6,756 bases of DNA, from the NCBI GenBank assembly GCA_902525995.1, contig CABZJG010000101.1:1-6756 (forward strand). The letters run 5' to 3'. The position numbers and the translations under genes are program-made. Within the stretch, counting starts at the first letter, position 1; every line of letters starts with the position of its first letter. The notes below the pieces were generated by a model, which was not told where the DNA came from, did not search any database, and saw nothing but the letters and a program-made list of their open reading frames with translations. Below are positions 5,799 to 6,756 of this stretch, piece by piece. This stretch comes from Paracoccaceae bacterium. Its GTDB lineage: Bacteria > Pseudomonadota > Alphaproteobacteria > Rhodobacterales > Rhodobacteraceae.

Positions 5799-6674
5799 AT
5801 GAACATTGGATTTATTGGCTTGGGCAATATGGGCGCCCCGATGGCAGAAAACCTGACGGCTGCTGGTCTAAATGTCACTGGCTATGATCCGGTTGGGGTC
5901 ACTGCCAAAGATGTTGCGATTGTAGGCTCGGCAGCAGAGGCTGCTAAAAATGCTGATATTGTCATCACAATGCTTCCCAATGGGGATATCTTACGCGCAG
6001 TTGCGGATGAAATAATTCCAGCTATGACCGCTGGTGCAGCCTTTTTAGATTGCTCAACGGTTGATGTTGAAAGCGCGCGCCATGTGGCCCAAAGGGCGGC
6101 CGAGGCTGGCGTTTTGCCGCTTGATGCTCCGGTCTCTGGCGGTGTTGGCGGCGCAACCGCAGGCACCCTAACCTTTATGGTCGGCGGCCCAGAGGCGGGA
6201 TTTGCCAAGGCAAAGACAGTCTTTGATATTATGGGTCAAAAGGCGGTTCATTGCGGGGCTGCAGGAAATGGTCAAGCAGCCAAAATATGTAATAATATGA
6301 TTTTGGGGGCCACAATGATTGCCACCTGTGAAGCCTTTGCACTTGCTGATAAACTGGGGCTTGACCGACAAGCCATGTTTGATGTGGCCAGTACTTCCTC
6401 CGGCTATAGCTGGTCGCTAAATGCCTATTGCCCTGCCCCCGGCGTTGGTCCCCAATCACCATCAGACAATGACTACAAACCGGGGTTTTCTGCTGATCTT
6501 ATGCTCAAGGACCTACGCTTGAGCCAACAAGCAGCCACAGCAGTAGACGCAGACACACCTATGGGGGCTGCAGCAACCAAGCTTTATGGGGATTTTGTCG
6601 AACAGGAAAACGGAAGCGGGCAAGATTTTTCTGCTATGTTGCCAAGATTTGCGTCCCGAAATCGATCTCAGTGA
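5799..6674 (+). CDS. mmsB: 3-hydroxyisobutyrate dehydrogenase
   Basis: MmsB oxidises 3-hydroxyisobutyrate to methylmalonate semialdehyde, normally with NAD+, supplying the substrate of MmsA encoded at the other end of the operon. The 291-aa length is normal. The N-terminal Rossmann domain starts MNIGFIGLGNMG with the GxGxxG loop at Gly7-Gly12. The substrate-binding motif DAPVSGGVGGATAGTL begins at Asp109, and the catalytic Lys162 with Asn166 sits in GNGQAAKICNN. The C-terminal helical domain carries the family-typical YCPAPGVGPQSPSDNDYKPG and LMLKDLRL. These features separate it from the related tartronate-semialdehyde reductases and 6-phosphogluconate dehydrogenases, although the superfamily is close enough that the pathway context adds weight. 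It is the last gene of the operon, 10 nt after the hydrolase stop. No clear terminator is visible in the remaining 82 bases. Confidence 0.96.
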   Translation: MNIGFIGLGNMGAPMAENLTAAGLNVTGYDPVGVTAKDVAIVGSAAEAAKNADIVITMLPNGDILRAVADEIIPAMTAGAAFLDCSTVDVESARHVAQRAAEAGVLPLDAPVSGGVGGATAGTLTFMVGGPEAGFAKAKTVFDIMGQKAVHCGAAGNGQAAKICNNMILGATMIATCEAFALADKLGLDRQAMFDVASTSSGYSWSLNAYCPAPGVGPQSPSDNDYKPGFSADLMLKDLRLSQQAATAVDADTPMGAAATKLYGDFVEQENGSGQDFSAMLPRFASRNRSQ

Positions 6675-6756
6675 AAATATTTAAGACCTTAGCCACTCCG
6701 TAAATCGCAAAGCCATTTTGTTCGCCGCTTAGCACTGCCGCAGTATTTTCCCACTT
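6675..6756. other. Unassigned 3' end of window; possible C-terminus of a convergent gene
   Basis: No hairpin terminator or recognisable gene is visible in these 82 bases. On the minus strand one frame is open from the window edge down to a TAG at 6636-6634, inside the mmsB 3' end, giving 40 codons without a start. The other two minus frames contain early stops. This could be the tail of a convergent gene overlapping mmsB by about 40 bp, or chance. I do not recognise the peptide. Confidence 0.2.

Noticed and set aside
5882..6208. 108-aa minus-strand open frame opposite mmsB
   Set aside because: It is fully antisense to a well-supported dehydrogenase gene, with composition rich in Ala, Pro and Ser as expected for the complement of Gly/Ala codons, and no recognisable domain.
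1..6756. A new defence, mobile or biosynthetic system
   Set aside because: Every gene of substantial length belongs to a familiar metabolic or regulatory family with intact key residues, and there are no signs of insertion, transfer or unusual gene architecture.

Overview
The window looks like a chromosomal segment of an alphaproteobacterium, most likely Rhodobacterales/roseobacter-type with moderate GC. This is inferred from the alphaproteobacterial style of the CoaD sequence, the short two-CBS-domain protein beside coaD, and the compact valine-degradation operon. I recognised these proteins from remembered families; no database search was run. I see no insertion sequence, phage gene, tRNA, rRNA or CRISPR array.

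Left part, minus strand (1-1941). Reading leftwards from the divergent promoter region, the order is a LysR-type regulator (1045-1941), a two-CBS-domain protein (554-1000), and coaD (1-486; its last codons lie outside the window). A near-ideal sigma-70 promoter, TTGACA-16 nt-TATAAT, lies between the regulator and the CBS gene. Its -35 box contains the regulator's stop codon. It should drive the CBS gene and probably coaD independently of the regulator.

Centre (1942-2041). A 100-bp divergent intergenic region separates the regulator from the operon. It holds a perfect 12-bp palindrome that fits the LysR T-N11-A pattern, a second TTTGCAA copy exactly 50 bp further on, and a strong ribosome binding site placed inside a short palindrome.

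Right part, plus strand (2042-6674). Four genes form an operon for the lower half of valine degradation: methylmalonate-semialdehyde dehydrogenase (mmsA), isobutyryl-CoA dehydrogenase, 3-hydroxyisobutyryl-CoA hydrolase and 3-hydroxyisobutyrate dehydrogenase (mmsB). Together they would take isobutyryl-CoA to propionyl-CoA via methacrylyl-CoA, 3-hydroxyisobutyryl-CoA, 3-hydroxyisobutyrate and methylmalonate semialdehyde. The hydratase for methacrylyl-CoA is not present here. A perfect 11-bp hairpin sits between mmsA and the second gene. The second and third genes overlap by 4 nt (ATGA), and 10 nt separate the third and fourth. The last 82 bases (6675-6756) are unassigned.

The gene content is a recognisable pathway, and I found no convincing new system. 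The points most worth checking are the regulatory DNA, the intra-operon hairpin and the missing hydratase.
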